Positions 22,291 to 30,948 of a stretch of DNA of 64,000 nt are shown piece after piece. Position numbers and translations under genes: made by a program. The stretch spans positions 248,001 to 312,000 of the forward strand of contig JAHDWK010000002.1 of assembly GCA_023382655.1 (NCBI GenBank). Reading direction: 5' to 3'. The notes under the pieces were generated by a model. That model saw nothing but the letters and a program-made list of their open reading frames with translations, had not been told where the DNA came from and made no database searches. Origin of the DNA: Anaerolineae bacterium. GTDB taxonomy: Bacteria; Chloroflexota; Anaerolineae; Promineifilales; Promineifilaceae. Position 1 is the first letter of the stretch. Every line of letters starts with the position of its first letter.

Positions 22291-22331
22291 AGGGTGGCCC
22301 GGCGGCGACCGAAACGGCCGTCGCGCCACCC
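22278..22331 (+). promoter_or_regulatory. Predicted -1 programmed frameshift signal (A AAA AAA, spacer, hairpin)
   Basis: Seven A residues (22278-22284) are phased A_AAA_AAA in the synthase frame, the classic X_XXY_YYZ layout. A 7-base spacer, GCGTAGA, holds the zero-frame stop TAG. A hairpin follows: GGGTGGC (22292-22298) pairs with GCCACCC (22325-22331), and inside it GCGAC (22305-22309) pairs with GTCGC (22320-22324), with a 6-base bulge and a 10-base loop. Slipping back one base gives AGC GTA GAG GGT and joins the KR-DH frame with no stop. The alternative is a lost A from an A8 run by mutation or homopolymer miscall. Confidence 0.6.
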
Positions 22332-22379
22332 CTGATTCCCCATGTTGAGCCAGAATACACCCTGGCGGATGCGGACAAG

Positions 22380-24869
22380 ATGCCGCGTCGCGTACCGATG
22401 CCTGCGTTACGGCCGTCGCTTGACCGCTGCAAACCGACCGGCGTCCTCTTAAACCAGGCCAGCCGCGTGGTAGTGGCGCTGGATGAGGGCGGCGTCGGCA
22501 AGGCGCTCGTCAAAAAGCTGGAAAAGCTGAGCGTGACCGTCCTGACGCTGGACGTGACGCTGGCTGCGGAAGTATTAGCCGCACAGGTGCAAAAGTGGCT
22601 GGCGGACGGGCCGGTGCAGGGCGCCTACTGGCTGCCCGCGCTGGATACCGAACCTGACCTGACGGCGATGAGCCTGGCCGACTGGCGCGAAGCGAACCGG
22701 GTGCGGGTGAAGAATCTCTCTGTGACCATGCGGGCGTTGTATGACGCCGTGTCTGAGCCAGGCACATTTCTGGTGGGGGCTACGCGGCTGGGCGGGCTGC
22801 ACGGCTACGGGCCGGAACCGGCCATTGCCCCGTTGGGCGGCGGCGTCACCGGTTTTGCCAAAGCGTACAAACGGGAACGGCCGTCCGCCCTGGTAAAGGC
22901 CATAGATTTTGAACTCAGCCGCAAAACGGCCGCCTTTGCCGACCTGCTGCTGGCGGAGACGCTGGCGGATCCGGGTTGTGTGGAGGTGGGGTATTGGCGG
23001 GACGGCCGTTACACCATCACTCTCCTGGAACAGCCTGCCGATTATGGCCAGCCGGGTCTGCAATTGAACCGCGACACCGTTTTCCTGGTGACGGGGGCGG
23101 CGGGTGGCATTACCAGCGCCATTGTGGCTGATCTGGCAGCAGCCAGCGGCGGCACATTCTACCTGCTAGACTTGACGCCAGAACCCGACCGCACCGATCC
23201 CCAAATTGCCCTTTTCCGCGCCGACAAGGACGCCTTAAAGCAGCGGCTCATCGAAGAGACGAAGGCGGCGGGCGAAAAGCCGACGCCGGTGATGATTGAG
23301 AAGAAGCTGGCGGCGGTGGAGCGGTTGGAAGCGGCTTTGAGCGCGATTGAGGCAGTGGAAGTGGCGGGGGGTACGGCCGTGTACCGCAGCGTCAATTTGC
23401 TCGACTACGAAGCCTTGACAGGGCTCGTCGCCGAAATCCGGGAGAAGTTTGGCCGGTTGGATGTGCTGGTTCATGCGGGCGGCATTGAGATTAGCAAGGC
23501 GCTGAACCAAAAAGATGCGGCCCAATTTGACCTGGTGTACGACATTAAGGCGGACGGCTTTTACAGCCTGCTGCACGCCGCCCAGGATTTGCCCATTGGC
23601 GCAACGGTGGTCTTTAGCTCGGTGGCGGGCCGTTTTGGCAACGCCGGGCAGACGGATTACAGCGCGGCCAATGACCTGCTGTGCAAAATCACCAGCAGCT
23701 TACAGCGTACATGGCCAGAGACGAAGGCTATTGCCATTGACTGGACGGCGTGGGGCGGCATTGGCATGGCTACACGCGGCTCGATTCCCAAGATCATGGA
23801 GATGGCGGGTATTGAAATGCTGCCGCCGGAAGCGGGCATTCCCACGGTGCGGCGCGAACTGCTGGCTGGTGGCGGTGAGGTGCTGGTGGGTGGCAAACTG
23901 GGCCTGCTGGTAGATGAGTGGGATGAAAGCGGCGGGGTTTTGACGCAAAGGCGCAAAGGGGCGAAAGATGGCAAAGAAGAAGAAAAGAACTTTGCGTTCT
24001 TTGCCCCTTTGCGTTTCAAAATGATTGAATCTGTGATGGCGGTGAAGGTGTATGGCGGGTGGGAAGTGGAGACCATACTCGACCCGAAGGAGCAGCCGTT
24101 TCTGCGTGACCACGCCATGGAGGGTACGCCGCTGCTGCCGGGGGTGATGGGTACGGAGGCATTTGCCGAACTGGCCCAGAGTATCGCGCCGGATTATCGC
24201 GTCACGGCCGTGACGGACGAACAATTTCATGCGCCCTTCAAGTTTTACCGGATGGAAGCCCAGACGTTGTATCTAAGCGGTACGGCCGTGCCAGATGGTG
24301 ATGATCTGTTGGTACACACTGCCCTGCATTCTCGTCGGGAGTTGAAGGGTGGGCGGCTAGAGGGGAAACTGCACTTCACAGCCACAGTACGGTTGCGTAG
24401 GGAATTGCCAACGGCCGTCCCCGTGCCCTTTACGCCGCCGGAGCAGATGGACGTGGGCGCAAACGCCATCTATGGCATCTATTTCCACGGCCCGGCTTAC
24501 CAGGTGTTGGAATCGGTGCAGGTGGATGGCAGCCGGGCGATTGGGCTGCTGGCCGAGAACCTGCCGCCCAACATGCACCCGGCCGATGCGCCGGAACTGA
24601 TGGCGCCACGCCTGATTGAACTCTGTTTCCAAACGGCGGGCGTGTGGCAAATTCGCCAACAGCAAACAATGGCCCTACCGCTGGCGATGGGCGCGGTGAC
24701 GGCTTACAGACAGGAGCGGGAGGCGCACGGCCGTCGCCTGTATGCCATCGTCGAAGCCGTCAACGGCGGCGAAGAATTCAACGCACAGGTGGTTGATGAA
24801 ACCGGCCAGGTGTTCGTCACGCTGACTGGCTATCGTACAGTGGCATTGCCCGGCAATGTTCAATTATGA
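22380..24869 (+). CDS. Ketoreductase-dehydratase protein (KR-DH half of the synthase)
   Basis: From the ATG at 22380 there are 829 residues, but no ribosome binding site precedes it. The same frame is open upstream to the A7 run, adding about 32 residues (VEPEYTLADADK before the ATG). KR (about 225-500) has FLVTGAAGGITSAIVADLAA, with a FSSVAGRFGNAGQTDYSAAN catalytic Ser/Tyr block. A hot-dog dehydratase (about 555-825) has LRDHAMEGTPLLPGVMG (HxxxGxxxxP) and FHGPAYQVLESV. No enoyl reductase, thioesterase or extra ACP was seen. A CGCAAAGG-type repeat at 23940-24018 is translated between KR and DH. Expression as a frameshift fusion with the upstream protein (about 2750 residues) is my preferred reading. 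Confidence 0.88.
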   Translation: MPRRVPMPALRPSLDRCKPTGVLLNQASRVVVALDEGGVGKALVKKLEKLSVTVLTLDVTLAAEVLAAQVQKWLADGPVQGAYWLPALDTEPDLTAMSLADWREANRVRVKNLSVTMRALYDAVSEPGTFLVGATRLGGLHGYGPEPAIAPLGGGVTGFAKAYKRERPSALVKAIDFELSRKTAAFADLLLAETLADPGCVEVGYWRDGRYTITLLEQPADYGQPGLQLNRDTVFLVTGAAGGITSAIVADLAAASGGTFYLLDLTPEPDRTDPQIALFRADKDALKQRLIEETKAAGEKPTPVMIEKKLAAVERLEAALSAIEAVEVAGGTAVYRSVNLLDYEALTGLVAEIREKFGRLDVLVHAGGIEISKALNQKDAAQFDLVYDIKADGFYSLLHAAQDLPIGATVVFSSVAGRFGNAGQTDYSAANDLLCKITSSLQRTWPETKAIAIDWTAWGGIGMATRGSIPKIMEMAGIEMLPPEAGIPTVRRELLAGGGEVLVGGKLGLLVDEWDESGGVLTQRRKGAKDGKEEEKNFAFFAPLRFKMIESVMAVKVYGGWEVETILDPKEQPFLRDHAMEGTPLLPGVMGTEAFAELAQSIAPDYRVTAVTDEQFHAPFKFYRMEAQTLYLSGTAVPDGDDLLVHTALHSRRELKGGRLEGKLHFTATVRLRRELPTAVPVPFTPPEQMDVGANAIYGIYFHGPAYQVLESVQVDGSRAIGLLAENLPPNMHPADAPELMAPRLIELCFQTAGVWQIRQQQTMALPLAMGAVTAYRQEREAHGRRLYAIVEAVNGGEEFNAQVVDETGQVFVTLTGYRTVALPGNVQL
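23937..24021 (+). repeat. In-frame CGCAAAGGCGCAAAG hairpin inside the KR-DH gene
   Basis: GACGCAAAGGCGCAAAGGGG and CTTTGCCCCTTTGCGTTTC pair around AAAGAAGAAGAAAAG. It encodes TQRRKGAKDGKEEEKNFAFF in the linker between KR and DH, a strongly charged loop. This repeat is a common dispersed spacer element. Confidence 0.8.
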
Positions 24870-24943
24870 AGGATGAATTATGAATTATGAAGGGTGGATG
24901 GCCTCGGTCATTCCTAATTCATAATTCCTAATTCATAAATCCC
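24866..24943. repeat. Hairpin-forming ATGAATTATGAA repeat block
   Basis: GAAGGATGAATTATGAATTA and TTCATAATTCCTAATTCATA fold together. It fills the 75 bases between the KR-DH stop and the PPTase start and overlaps the KR-DH stop codon by a few bases. Confidence 0.8.
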
Positions 24944-24944
24944 C

Positions 24945-25619
24945 ATGATTCATTGGTTAACTCAAATACTTGATGAAATTCCGGCTGAGGACTACCTGAC
25001 GGATGTAGAGATTGCCCGTTTTCAGGAGTTGAAAACAGAAAAACGGCGTGCAGATTGGCTGCTCGGCCGCTGGACGGCCAAGCGGCTGCTGCAAACCGTA
25101 CTCTGGGAAAAAGATGGCGTGACGCTGCCCCTGGATATGATCACGATCACCAATAATCCCGATGGCGACCCCGATTACCGATTACCGATTACCGACCACC
25201 GCTTTTCCATTTCGATCAGCCATGCCCACGGCCGTGCCTTTGTGGCCGCCGTTGAAAAAGACCATGCGCCGATTGGGGCCGATATGGAATTGATCCAGCC
25301 GCGCCCGGCGGGTTTTGCCGAAGAGTATTTTACGCTGGCGGAGATTGCTCTGGGGTATGGTTTAGTAGGGTCGGAGCGAGCGGTTTGGGAAACGGCCGTG
25401 TGGAGCGCCAAAGAAGCGGTGTTGAAAGCCCTGCACCTGGGTTTGTCGGTAGATACGCGGGCCATTAGCTGCCTGATTGAGCCAGTGGAACGGCCACCCA
25501 CCTGGTGGACTCCCTTTGCCATTCGTTTTGACCAGACACGGCTGCCCAAGCCCGCACCGCCACTCACCGGCTGGTGGCGGGTGGAAGATGACTTTGTGTT
25601 GGCCATTGCCACTGGTTAA
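24945..25619 (+). CDS. Sfp-type 4'-phosphopantetheinyl transferase
   Basis: The 224 residues show LLGRWTAKRLLQ (CoA-binding arginine region), ISISHAHG, PIGADMELI (the Mg-binding D and E of the GxDxE motif) and WSAKEAVLKAL (the WxxKEAxxK motif). Such enzymes move phosphopantetheine from CoA to a carrier protein hydroxyl. Position in the operon says its client is the adjacent synthase. Residues DPDYRLPITDHRF just before ISISH are encoded by a GATTACCGATTACCGATTAC repeat, an insert absent from typical members. The ATG start is only two bases past the spacer repeat and no Shine-Dalgarno is obvious. Confidence 0.92.
   Translation: MIHWLTQILDEIPAEDYLTDVEIARFQELKTEKRRADWLLGRWTAKRLLQTVLWEKDGVTLPLDMITITNNPDGDPDYRLPITDHRFSISISHAHGRAFVAAVEKDHAPIGADMELIQPRPAGFAEEYFTLAEIALGYGLVGSERAVWETAVWSAKEAVLKALHLGLSVDTRAISCLIEPVERPPTWWTPFAIRFDQTRLPKPAPPLTGWWRVEDDFVLAIATG
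25165..25204 (+). repeat. In-frame GATTACC repeat inside the PPTase gene
   Basis: CCGATTACCGATTACCGATT then ACCGACCACCG is the ACCGATTAC half of the family found at 165-247 and 903-978. It is read as DYRLPITDHR with the frame intact. Confidence 0.75.
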
Positions 25620-25621
25620 TT

Positions 25622-25733
25622 TCTCGTTCCCACGCTCCGCGTGGGGATGTTGTCAGAAGACGCTCTGCGTCAAGGATGGGACGCGGAGCGTCCTGGGAAG
25701 ACATTCCACGCGGAGCGTGGAACGAGTTGAAGA
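25622..25733. repeat. CGTTCCCACGCTCCGCGTGG hairpin repeat
   Basis: CTCGTTCCCACGCTCCGCGT and ACGCGGAGCGTGGAACGAG lie at the two ends, with GACGCTCTGCGTC and GACGCGGAGCGTCC between. The whole spacer before the carboxyltransferase gene is this element. A GTG/ATG upstream frame through it is not taken as the gene start. Confidence 0.8.
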
Positions 25734-25738
25734 AGATC

Positions 25739-27286
25739 ATGATCAAAGAGATGCAGGTTTACAAAGAGGACTTGGATAGGCGGAAGGGGATGGCGCGGGG
25801 GACGGAGAAGGATGTAGCCAGCCAACACGCTAAAGGACGGCTGACGGCGCGGGAACGGCTGGATTTGCTGTTTGATACGGGCACGTTTGAGGAGATTGAT
25901 TCGTTGGTGCTGCCCCGGTATGAGAACTATGTAGGCGGCAAGGGGTCGCGCTATGGCGATGGGGTGGTGGTTGGGTTTGGGCTGGTGAATGGCCGTCACG
26001 TCATGGCTGCCTCTCAGGATGCCGGCGTGATGGGTGGCTCGTTGGGGGAGATGCACGCCAACAAAATTGCCAAAGCGATGCGCATGGCGCTGCAATATGG
26101 CTGCCCCTTCATCGCCATCAACGACTCCGGCGGGGCGCGCATTCAAGAAGGGGTAGACAGCCTGGGTGGGTACGCCAAAATTTTTGACGCTAACTGTGAA
26201 GCGTCCGGCGTCATCCCCCAGATTTCGGTGATTATGGGGCCGTGTGCGGGTGGGGCTGTGTATTCCCCGGCGCTGACTGATTTTGTCTTTATGACGGAGA
26301 AGAGCTACATGTTTATCACCGGGCCGCAGGTGGTGAAGGCGGTGATGCAGGAGGATGTGACCTTTGAGGAGTTGGGCGGCGGCCTGATGCACAGCCAGGA
26401 GAGCGGCGTTTGCCATTTTCTGGCGGGGGATGACAAGGAGTGTCTGGCGCGGGTGCGGGAATTGCTGAGTTTCCTGCCGGGTAATAACCAGGATGATCCC
26501 CCGTATATGCGACCACTCGACGACCCGCACCGCTCCTGCCCGGAACTAGAAGAGATTGTGCCCACTGACCCGCACAAGCCGTATGAGGTGCGCCGGGTGA
26601 TTGCCAGTCTGGTGGATGACGGCCGTTTTTTTGAAGTGCATCAACTATGGGCACAAAACATGGTGGTCGGTTTTGCCCGGCTCAATGGTTATGTGGTAGG
26701 CATTGTGGCTAACCAACCGATGGTGCTGGCGGGCTGTATTGACATCAAAGCCTCTCTGAAAGCCACCCACTTCATCCGCATCTGTGATGCCTACAACGTG
26801 CCCATCATCACCCTGCAAGATGTACCTGGTTTTCTGCCCGGCAAAGACCAGGAGTACGGCGGCATCATTCGCAACGGGGCGCGGTTGATTTATGCCTACA
26901 GCGAGGCCACCGTGCCCAAACTGATGGTGATTTTGCGCAAGAGTTATGGCGGTGCGTACTGCGTGATGAGCAGCAAAGGGCTGCGCGGCGATTTGCTCTA
27001 TGCCTGGCCCAACGCCGAAATTGCGGTAATGGGCGCGGAAGGGGCGGTGAACATTCTCTTCCGCAAAGAGGTACAAGAAGCGGGCGACCCGGAGGCGAGG
27101 CGGCAAGAATTGGTGGAAGATTACGAAGCCCGCTTTAACAATCCCTACGTGGCGGCCGCACGCGGGCTGATTGACGATGTCATCCAACCCCGCGATACGC
27201 GCCGCACCCTGATCCGGGCGCTGGAACTGACGCTCTCGAAACGGGAGCGGCATGTGGCGCGCAAACACGGGATTTCGCCGATGTAG
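25739..27286 (+). CDS. Acyl-CoA carboxylase carboxyltransferase subunit (PccB/MccB-like)
   Basis: From ATG 25739 there are 515 residues (MIKEMQVYKEDLDRRKGM). GGSLGEMHANKIAKAMRMA, INDSGGARIQEGVDSLGGYA and VIMGPCAGGAVYSPALTDFV are the acyl-CoA half. ITLQDVPGFLPGKDQEYGGI and AYCVMSSKGLRGDLLYAWPN are the carboxybiotin half. The single chain with both halves is the propionyl/acetyl-CoA carboxylase beta type. With biotin carboxylase and BCCP downstream it should make malonyl- or methylmalonyl-CoA for the synthase AT. The 14-base gap to the next gene shows coupling. Confidence 0.93.
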   Translation: MIKEMQVYKEDLDRRKGMARGTEKDVASQHAKGRLTARERLDLLFDTGTFEEIDSLVLPRYENYVGGKGSRYGDGVVVGFGLVNGRHVMAASQDAGVMGGSLGEMHANKIAKAMRMALQYGCPFIAINDSGGARIQEGVDSLGGYAKIFDANCEASGVIPQISVIMGPCAGGAVYSPALTDFVFMTEKSYMFITGPQVVKAVMQEDVTFEELGGGLMHSQESGVCHFLAGDDKECLARVRELLSFLPGNNQDDPPYMRPLDDPHRSCPELEEIVPTDPHKPYEVRRVIASLVDDGRFFEVHQLWAQNMVVGFARLNGYVVGIVANQPMVLAGCIDIKASLKATHFIRICDAYNVPIITLQDVPGFLPGKDQEYGGIIRNGARLIYAYSEATVPKLMVILRKSYGGAYCVMSSKGLRGDLLYAWPNAEIAVMGAEGAVNILFRKEVQEAGDPEARRQELVEDYEARFNNPYVAAARGLIDDVIQPRDTRRTLIRALELTLSKRERHVARKHGISPM

Positions 27287-27300
27287 GGGAGGAGGAAACG

Positions 27301-28791
27301 ATGTTCAAGAAAGTTTTAATCGCCAACCGGGGAGAGATTGCCGCGCGGGCGGTGCGGGCGTGCCGGGAGATGGGGATCACGGCCGTAGCCGTTTATGACC
27401 CCTCAGACATCAGTTCGCTGCATGTGCGGCTGGCGGATGAGTGCGTGCGCGTAGAGTCCCCGGCCTTTTTCATGGATGACCAGGCGATGGTGAAACTGGC
27501 GCAGGAACGGGGGGTGGATGCCATTTATCCGGGCTATGGTTTTCTGTCCGAGGAGGCTGATTTTGCCCAGGCGTGCCTGGATGCGGGCATAGCCTTTATT
27601 GGTCCACCGCCAGTGGTGTTGCAGCAGACGCGGGACAAGCTGGCGGCGCTGGCGCGGGTACGGGAGGCTGGTTTTTTGACCATAGAGAGTTCACCGGATG
27701 CTTACGGCCGTGATGATGCCGATGCCCTGCAGCGAGCCGCCGACCAGATGGGCTACCCCCTGGTCATCAAATCATACCGGGGCGGGCGGGGGCGCGGTTC
27801 CCGGCTGGCGCCCTCCTCTGAATGGCTGGCTGCCGCCATTCGCCAGGGGCAGCAATCGCAGGCCGACTACGGCAACTTGCGCGCTAATTTGCGCGTTTAC
27901 CTGGAAAAGGCGATCTTGCCCGCGCACCAGATCAGCGTCCAGATTATTGGCGATGGGCAAGGGCGTCTAGTCTGCCTGGGTGAACGGGAAGGCTCGATTA
28001 TGTACCATAATCAGAAGGTGATTGAGGAGTCGCCGGCCCCCTGCCTGGGGCCAGCACAAAGAGGGAAGTTGTGTGATACGGCCGTAGCCATTGCCCGCCT
28101 CTTTAACTACCAGAATGTCGGCTCGGTGGAATTCCTGGTGACGGATGAGGGCCACGTTTACTTTAGCGAAATCAAGGCCCGCATCCAGGTGGAACATTCA
28201 TTGACGGAGATGCGCGCCGGGATAGACCTAGTGCAGGAACAAATGCGCCTCGCTGCCGGGGAATCGCTCTCATTCCGGCAGGCGGACGTTCAACTGCGTG
28301 GTTGGGCGATGTTAGCCCGTATTTACGCTGAAGACCCCTGGCGACACTTTCTGCCCAGTCCGGGCAAATTGACGCGGCTGCGGCTGCCCACCGGCCCGGA
28401 TATTCGGGTGGATACGTATGCCTATAGTGGTTGCCAGGTGCCGGCGGCCTATGCGCCGCTTTTTGCCAAACTAACGACCTGGGGGCCGGATCGGGCGACC
28501 AGCATTGCCCGCCTGCGCCAGGGCTTGGCCGATTTTGCGGCAGCCGGGATTCCCACCAACATTCCGTTGTTGCAGCAAATTGTGGCCGCGGAGGGGTTTG
28601 TCCACGGCCGTTACCACACCGGATCGCTGAAAGAACCAGTTCTGGAAAACGGCACAGCCGCGCCCCATTTGCGCGACCTGGCGGTGATAGCCGCCATCAC
28701 CTACGTGCGGCGTCACCAGCAGTTCGACCCGGCAGCCCCGGAGCGACTGCTGTCGGGTTGGCATCGGGAGAGCCGGCGGGTGGGGGGATAG
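27301..28791 (+). CDS. Biotin carboxylase subunit of acyl-CoA carboxylase
   Basis: The 496 residues follow a strong GGGGAGGAGGAAACG site. FKKVLIANRGEIAARAVRAC opens the preATP-grasp domain. YPLVIKSYRGGRGRGSRLAP corresponds to the glycine-rich ATP lid, and FSEIKARIQVEHSLTEMRAG to the catalytic metal and bicarbonate site, where E-K-A-R-I-Q-V-E-H is nearly the AccC signature (usually MNxRxQVEH, here IKARIQVEH). It would carboxylate biotin on the BCCP encoded next. It is a free-standing AccC type without a fused biotinyl domain. Confidence 0.92.
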   Translation: MFKKVLIANRGEIAARAVRACREMGITAVAVYDPSDISSLHVRLADECVRVESPAFFMDDQAMVKLAQERGVDAIYPGYGFLSEEADFAQACLDAGIAFIGPPPVVLQQTRDKLAALARVREAGFLTIESSPDAYGRDDADALQRAADQMGYPLVIKSYRGGRGRGSRLAPSSEWLAAAIRQGQQSQADYGNLRANLRVYLEKAILPAHQISVQIIGDGQGRLVCLGEREGSIMYHNQKVIEESPAPCLGPAQRGKLCDTAVAIARLFNYQNVGSVEFLVTDEGHVYFSEIKARIQVEHSLTEMRAGIDLVQEQMRLAAGESLSFRQADVQLRGWAMLARIYAEDPWRHFLPSPGKLTRLRLPTGPDIRVDTYAYSGCQVPAAYAPLFAKLTTWGPDRATSIARLRQGLADFAAAGIPTNIPLLQQIVAAEGFVHGRYHTGSLKEPVLENGTAAPHLRDLAVIAAITYVRRHQQFDPAAPERLLSGWHRESRRVGG

Positions 28792-28792
28792 T

Positions 28793-28897
28793 AAATGGTG
28801 AGCAGTAAGCGGTTGGCAGTGAGCAGTTGGCAGTGAGCAGGAAGCAGTTGTTCGTCACCCACTGCTCACTGTGCACCGCTCACTGCTAACTTGAGCA
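28793..28897. repeat. Hairpin-forming GTGAGCAGT repeat block
   Basis: GTGAGCAGTAAGCGGTTGGC, AGTGAGCAGTTGGCAGTGAG and AGGAAGCAGTTG face CACTGCTCACTGTGCACCGC and TCACTGCTAAC. It fills the gap between biotin carboxylase and BCCP genes. Confidence 0.8.
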
Positions 28898-28910
28898 AAA
28901 GAGTACCAAA

Positions 28911-29408
28911 ATGAGTAACTTGCAAGTCACAATAGACGGGCACACGTATGAGGTGATGTTGAATTTACCATCGCCCAATGGGTCGGGGTATGAGGTGATG
29001 GTGGATGGGGAGCGGATGAAGGTGCTGCTGCCGGAGGCGGCGCTGCTGAATGGGGAGTTGGAGTGGCTGGTGGTGGCTGAACGGCCGTATGAGTTTGTCA
29101 TTGATCCCCATCTTACCTGGATTAAAGCGTTTAGTGGGCTGCACCGGCTGGAGATCAAAGACCTGGATGCGCAGGTGAGCCGCCCCCGCAGCGGCGACGG
29201 CCGCGTCAAAGCGCCTATTCCTGGCCTGATCACCCACATCCGCGTACAGGTCGGGGAAAGTGTGGAAGCGGGGCAATCTATCCTGGTGTTGGAAGCCATG
29301 AAGATGGAGAATGAAATCAGAGCGCCGCTGAGTGGGGTGGTGACGGCCGTGCATGTGACACCAGGGCAGACGGTGGCGCGGGATGAGGTGCTGGTGGAGA
29401 TTCGGTAG
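28911..29408 (+). CDS. Biotin carboxyl carrier protein
   Basis: The 165 residues end in a complete biotinyl domain: APIPGLITHIRVQVGESVEA, then LVLEAMKMENEIRAPLSGVV with K131 as the biotinylated lysine in AMKM, and closing VARDEVLVEIR. The N-terminal 90 residues form a separate domain (GHTYEVMLNLPSPNGSGYEV, ELEWLVVAERPYEF), as in BCCPs of archaeal-type or propionyl-CoA carboxylases. It completes the carboxylase with the two upstream genes and is the last clear member of the operon. Confidence 0.92.
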   Translation: MSNLQVTIDGHTYEVMLNLPSPNGSGYEVMVDGERMKVLLPEAALLNGELEWLVVAERPYEFVIDPHLTWIKAFSGLHRLEIKDLDAQVSRPRSGDGRVKAPIPGLITHIRVQVGESVEAGQSILVLEAMKMENEIRAPLSGVVTAVHVTPGQTVARDEVLVEIR

Positions 29409-29482
29409 TCCGTTATCCGTGACCCGTAATCCGTAATCCGAGGCCCGAAGTCCGATCTCCGACCCCGGACTCCGGGCTTCGG
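29406..29482. repeat. CCGTAATCCG / TCCGAAGTCCG repeat block
   Basis: GTCCGTTATCCGTGACCCGT, AATCCGTAATCCGAGGCCCG then CCCGGACTCCGGGCTTCGG form partial stems (GGCCCGAAGTCCG with CGGACTCCGGGCTTCG). It ends the synthase operon and might act as a terminator. CCGTAATCCG units also occur inside the synthase near 21340. Confidence 0.65.
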
Positions 29483-29544
29483 CTCATATGGTGTATACTG
29501 CTGGCTGGATTGGCGGGATGAATTTGTGTGGTAGGGTCAAAAGT

Positions 29545-30129
29545 ATGATCGCACAGCAAGATTTAGTCCAGACAAAAGCGAAAGAAGAGGTACTCATTAC
29601 CGGCGAGGAGTTGGCGATGATGGGCGATCTGGGCCGGTGTGAACTGGTGGAAGGGAGGATAGTGAAGTTTAGTCCGACAAAGATGCCACACGGCCGTTAT
29701 GAATTTGAAATGGCGAAATTATTGGGGAATTTTGTGGAGAAACATAATCTTGGCGTGGTGATGGTGGGCGAAGTGGGCGTGTACACCCGGCGTGACCCGG
29801 ATACAGGGCGCGGGGCGGATGTGCTCTATATTTCCCATGAACGACTGGCACAGGTGACGCCGGGCGGCTTTATGGATGTGGCTCCAGAACTCATTGTGGA
29901 AGTGATGTCTCCATCTGACCGATGGAGTGAGGTGCGGAAGAAGATTAAAGAGTATTTTGAAGTGGGGGTCACGGTCGTGCTCATCGTTGAACCGGAAGAA
30001 CAAACCATCGCCCTCTACCGCTCCCCGACGGCCATTGAAGAGTTTGTGTTAAACAATGCCCTCACGCTGGAAGATATTCTCCCCGGTTTCAATCTGCCTC
30101 TCAACCAGCTTTGGGCAACTAAAGCCTGA
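29545..30129 (+). CDS. Uma2-family (DUF820) restriction-endonuclease-fold protein
   Basis: From ATG 29545 the product has 194 residues. LGRCELVEGRIVKFSPTKMP, then RGADVLYISHERL, VAPELIVEVMSPSDRWSEVR and KKIKEYFEVGVTVVLIVEPE follow the Uma2 pattern, where D, ExV and K residues make the PD-(D/E)XK nuclease core. These proteins are abundant in Cyanobacteria and Chloroflexota and may be transposon-derived; their cellular role is unsettled. Confidence 0.88.
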   Translation: MIAQQDLVQTKAKEEVLITGEELAMMGDLGRCELVEGRIVKFSPTKMPHGRYEFEMAKLLGNFVEKHNLGVVMVGEVGVYTRRDPDTGRGADVLYISHERLAQVTPGGFMDVAPELIVEVMSPSDRWSEVRKKIKEYFEVGVTVVLIVEPEEQTIALYRSPTAIEEFVLNNALTLEDILPGFNLPLNQLWATKA

Positions 30130-30948
30130 TCAACTATCCAGCTCCTCCAATCGTTCAAGCATTATCTGTTCCAAATCAGCAGGGTAGGGGATGTTGTGGG
30201 TCTGGGCCAACGGCCGTGCCAATTCCTGGTAGAAACGCAGAATCGTGTGGGCCGCTTGAAGCATAGCGGTTGGTTCCAGCGGGCAATAGGTAGCCTGCAA
30301 AGGAGCGAACTGTTCAACGGGCAGATCGCTGTCTATCTTGAAATACCCCTCGTGCCCCACGGCCTCATCGGACAGATCTTGCCGCAGCCGGGCCAGATTG
30401 AAGCAGCATGTCCGCAGCGCCCCCAACTGACCTTGCGCCCAATAAAGCTGCCCGCGCCCTAAAGCGACAATAAAGTGGGACAACTCATGCCAGAAGTATT
30501 GAATCTGACGGCGCAGCGGCTCTAAATCTACCGATTCCCCATCTTCCCCGGCAAACAGTGCTTCGGCCAGCAAATTCTTTTTGTCCAGCAGCACCCGATA
30601 CGGCTGGTACAACAGGTGGGGCAACTGGCTGGCTTGACCGACGGTCAATTCACCTTCTACTCCATTGGGAAAGATGAAAAAGATGGCATTGGGAATATCG
30701 AAATCTTCCAGAAAGAGGGGATTGCCCAACTGGTGGATGAAAGCAGCACGGCCGTGGCAAAACACCTCATACGCTTCATCCACAGTGAACAGATACAGGT
30801 CAAGGTCGGAATGAGTATCGGCCGTACCTTTAGCATAAGAACCAACGAGAAAAGCAACTGCCACCCGCTCATCAGCCTGGCAAATTTCCGTAAATCGGTT
30901 CAAAACTTTCTGATAATGGCGTGGCAGTTGCACTTCTGGCAAATCCAT
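30130..30948 (-). CDS. Nucleotidyltransferase-domain protein, aminoglycoside/lincosamide-type
   Basis: The 272 residues start seven bases after GGAG. FLVGSYAKGTADTHSDLDLY around 34-52 is the GS...DxD polymerase-beta-like motif (D48, D50). A second helical half (LRRQIQYFWHELSHFIVAL, ALRTCCFNLARLRQDLSDEA) resembles the C-terminal domains of lincosamide or streptomycin adenylyltransferases. Activity on antibiotics is not established. It is convergent with the Uma2 gene, their ends adjacent. Confidence 0.75.
   Translation of the reverse strand: MDLPEVQLPRHYQKVLNRFTEICQADERVAVAFLVGSYAKGTADTHSDLDLYLFTVDEAYEVFCHGRAAFIHQLGNPLFLEDFDIPNAIFFIFPNGVEGELTVGQASQLPHLLYQPYRVLLDKKNLLAEALFAGEDGESVDLEPLRRQIQYFWHELSHFIVALGRGQLYWAQGQLGALRTCCFNLARLRQDLSDEAVGHEGYFKIDSDLPVEQFAPLQATYCPLEPTAMLQAAHTILRFYQELARPLAQTHNIPYPADLEQIMLERLEELDS

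Noticed and set aside
22380-22382. Independent start of the KR-DH gene at ATG 22380
   Set aside because: Kept as the annotated start for want of proof, but there is no ribosome binding site and the frame with protein-like residues runs further upstream to the A7 run.
25676-25738. Earlier start for the carboxyltransferase gene
   Set aside because: The extra 21 residues are encoded by the CGTTCCCACGCTCC repeat; ATG 25739 begins the family-like sequence.
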